From assembly GCA_964419255.1 (NCBI GenBank), contig CAYQOU010000108.1, forward strand, positions 1 through 8,114: a stretch of 8,114 nucleotides of DNA, given 5' to 3'. Positions 7,095-8,114 of the stretch are shown in pieces. This DNA comes from CAZPHU01 sp964419255 (lineage in GTDB: Bacteria > Fibrobacterota > Chitinivibrionia > Chitinivibrionales > CAYFVL01). Numbering within the stretch: the stretch's first letter is position 1; the number at the start of each line of letters is the position of its first letter. Below the pieces are notes generated by a model. That model did no database searches, was not told the origin of the DNA, and saw only the letters and a program-made list of their open reading frames with translations. The position numbers and the translations under genes were made by a program.

Positions 7095-7102
7095 CTCCTT
7101 TT
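7095..7102 (-). promoter_or_regulatory. Ribosome binding site fixing the activase start
   Basis: AAAAGGAG on the minus strand lies 7 nt upstream of the ATG at 7087. The frame is open to an ATG at 7117, but that codon has no Shine-Dalgarno and would add ten residues (MIPFNKRRSL) absent from the usual N-terminus. Confidence 0.8.
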
Positions 7103-7236
7103 GTTGAATGGAATCAACCATAAAAATCAACGGGTCAAGACACCTGATGAATCATTCGGGAGCAGTGTTTCGAACTGAACATATAGCTCAAAGTGAATAA
7201 TCCGCAGTCCAGACAGTCGGGTTCGAAAACGGTCTA

Positions 7237-7659
7237 CTACACCTCCGAAACCAGCTCGTTTTCATCGAAAAAGAAAGACACTTCGGTTTTGGCTGTCTCG
7301 GGAGCATCGGAGCCGTGGCAGACGTTGCGGTTAACGGCGGTTCCAAACATCTTGCGAATAGTGCCTTGCTGCGCTTTTGCCGGGTCCGTGGCACCCATTA
7401 CCGTGCGCCAACGCTCAATCGCATCGGGGGCTTCCAGGGCAAGTACCATAATCTTTCCGGAGGACATAAACGAAGTCAGATCTTCGAAAAAAGGTTTTCC
7501 GGTGTGAACCGCATAGAATTGACCGGCTTTTTCGGCTGTGAGCCTGAGGACCTTTATTCCTGCTATCGTAAAGTCATTTTGAAGGATTATATCGATGATC
7601 TTGCCTGCCAGTTTCCGTTGGTATGCATCGGGTTTAATAATCGCGAGGGTTCGTTGCAT
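7237..7659 (-). CDS. ndk: Nucleoside diphosphate kinase
   Basis: This 140-aa cytoplasmic enzyme transfers the gamma phosphate from ATP to other nucleoside diphosphates through a phosphohistidine. The catalytic histidine is H115 in NVCHGSDAPETAKTEVSFFF. The N-terminal MQRTLAIIKPDA strand with K9, the Y49-containing segment before GKPFF, and the R-x-x-MG(A)TDPAKAQQGTIRKMFG loop are all typical and intact. The length is the family norm. The start at 7659 is preceded by AAAGGA (7669-7674) 9 nt upstream. An in-frame ATG at 7677 would add six residues (MKGFLA) and lacks a good ribosome site. A promoter-like TTGTTC, 17-nt spacer, TATTTT pair lies about 60-90 nt upstream on the same strand. The activase gene follows 149 nt downstream in the same direction with no strong terminator between, so read-through is plausible. 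Confidence 0.95.
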   Translation of the reverse strand: MQRTLAIIKPDAYQRKLAGKIIDIILQNDFTIAGIKVLRLTAEKAGQFYAVHTGKPFFEDLTSFMSSGKIMVLALEAPDAIERWRTVMGATDPAKAQQGTIRKMFGTAVNRNVCHGSDAPETAKTEVSFFFDENELVSEV

Positions 7660-7910
7660 TGCCAAAAATCCTTTCATGAGATATAATTCCATGTAACCGA
7701 GACGAATATAAGGAAAAAGAAAATAGTTGAGCAGAGGAGCAAGAACAAGGCCAGGGGTCAAATAAATGAAAAACCCAGGAATCTCAGAAAAGTGGTCGAG
7801 ACATATACATTAGTTTATTTTCAGATATCAAGATCCAGGTTCATCAGAGCACCGGAGAATCAAAGATCAAAAGTTAAGGAATCAGTGAGCAAGAGCACAT
7901 TGCAAACTAA

Positions 7911-7919
7911 TGATACAAA
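7911..7919 (+). promoter_or_regulatory. Possible extended -10 element (TGATACAAA)
   Basis: TG-A-TACAAA matches the extended -10 pattern with four of six core bases and no good -35. It would start transcription near 7926, just before the hairpin at 7932. This is the same order as the better promoter at 2046-2054, followed by its inverted repeat. Confidence 0.25.
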
Positions 7920-7931
7920 TAAACGTGCATT

Positions 7932-7957
7932 TCTCATCCCGTTTCAGCGGGATGAGA
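7932..7957 (+). promoter_or_regulatory. Perfect 10-bp stem with 6-nt loop in the leader of the 7999 gene
   Basis: TCTCATCCCG (7932-7941) and CGGGATGAGA (7948-7957) pair perfectly around the loop TTTCAG. No T-run follows, so it is not a normal intrinsic terminator. CCCGT (7938-7942) can instead pair with ACGGG (7960-7964), giving a mutually exclusive alternative. The sequence GTTTCAG recurs at 7964-7970. Leader hairpin or protein-binding site are both possible. Confidence 0.6.
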
Positions 7958-7988
7958 GGACGGGTTTCAGGCAAGAATTTAAAGAAAC

Positions 7989-7993
7989 AGGAG
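7989..7993 (+). promoter_or_regulatory. Ribosome binding site of the 3'-truncated gene
   Basis: AGGAG lies 5 nt upstream of the ATG at 7999 and supports a real gene start at the window edge. Confidence 0.8.
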
Positions 7994-7998
7994 TATTT

Positions 7999-8114
7999 AT
8001 GAAACGATGGTATCTCAGCTGGTTGATTGCGGTATTGGCGGCTACCCTCTCTTTTGGGCAGCAATCCCAGGGCGATAATACGGGCAATTCGCAGAAACAG
8101 ACACAACCCGAAGC
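7999..8114 (+). CDS. Exported protein, N-terminal fragment (runs off the window)
   Basis: Only 38 codons are inside the window. They read MKRWYLSWLIAVLAATLSFG, then QQSQGDNTGNSQKQTQPEA. This is a signal peptide with a basic start, a hydrophobic core and a probable cleavage site after SFG or nearby, followed by a low-complexity Gln/Asn/Ser-rich stretch like the linkers at the start of many secreted or envelope proteins. There is no cysteine, so it is not a lipoprotein. The ribosome site at 7989-7993 and the structured leader support the start. The product cannot be named from this fragment. Confidence 0.8.
   Translation, partial: MKRWYLSWLIAVLAATLSFGQQSQGDNTGNSQKQTQPE

Larger units (their letters stand above)
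7660..7998. other. Divergent intergenic region between ndk and the exported-protein gene
   Basis: These 339 nt hold the ndk leader on one side and the leader of the plus-strand gene at 7999 on the other. I see a 9-bp inverted repeat, CATTAGTTT (7808-7816) and AAACTAATG (7904-7912), separated by 87 nt. I also see a weak extended -10 at 7911-7919 and the perfect hairpin at 7932-7957. No convincing gene or structured RNA fills the rest. Confidence 0.6.

Noticed and set aside
7103..7118. Small inverted repeat GTTGA-N6-TCAAC just upstream of the activase ribosome site
   Set aside because: Five-bp arms are expected often by chance, and no promoter could be placed around it.
7220..7226. GGTTCGA resembling a tRNA T-loop
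   Set aside because: The flanks do not form a T-stem, acceptor stem or anticodon arm on either strand.
7766..7813. A 15-codon open frame (MKNPGISEKWSRHIH) with AGGGG upstream
   Set aside because: It is too short to judge from sequence, and one purine-rich match upstream is weak evidence. No conserved context is visible.

Overview
The window is about half G+C and reads as chromosomal DNA of a Gram-negative, probably anaerobic bacterium. The evidence is a lipobox lipoprotein, two signal-peptide proteins, and a giant oxygen-sensitive-type iron-sulfur activase of the 2-hydroxyacyl-CoA dehydratase class. I cannot fix the phylum. Both signal peptides end in SFG followed by Gln, which would fit Bacteroidota- or Fibrobacterota-like lineages but does not prove it. 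No phage, plasmid, CRISPR or transposase gene is visible.

Layout from left to right. 1-176 is non-coding and holds a tandem 16-bp repeat and a 73-nt imperfect palindrome of REP-like type. metY (O-acetylhomoserine sulfhydrylase) lies on the minus strand at 177-1451. A 222-nt gap follows, almost filled by a 164-nt imperfect palindrome (1501-1664). A 95-aa lipoprotein gene with twin CX6C motifs is on the minus strand (1674-1961). A divergent intergenic region then carries an extended -10 promoter and a perfect 10-bp inverted repeat, and drives a plus-strand exported DUF3157-like protein (2148-2705). That gene converges on a 1424-aa minus-strand protein (2813-7087), with a long imperfect hairpin between the two. 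ndk (nucleoside diphosphate kinase) lies upstream on the same strand (7237-7659). The window ends in a truncated plus-strand exported protein (from 7999) whose leader contains a perfect 10-bp stem.

The genes do not form one obvious pathway. metY makes homocysteine, ndk balances nucleotides, and ndk and the giant activase could be co-transcribed (149-nt gap) without a known functional link. The most interesting protein is the activase-dehydratase-like fusion, which appears to carry two activator modules and two dehydratase-like modules in one chain. Its family is widespread in anaerobes but has no settled function. The most interesting DNA is the set of intergenic palindromes: nearly every gene boundary carries a different one.
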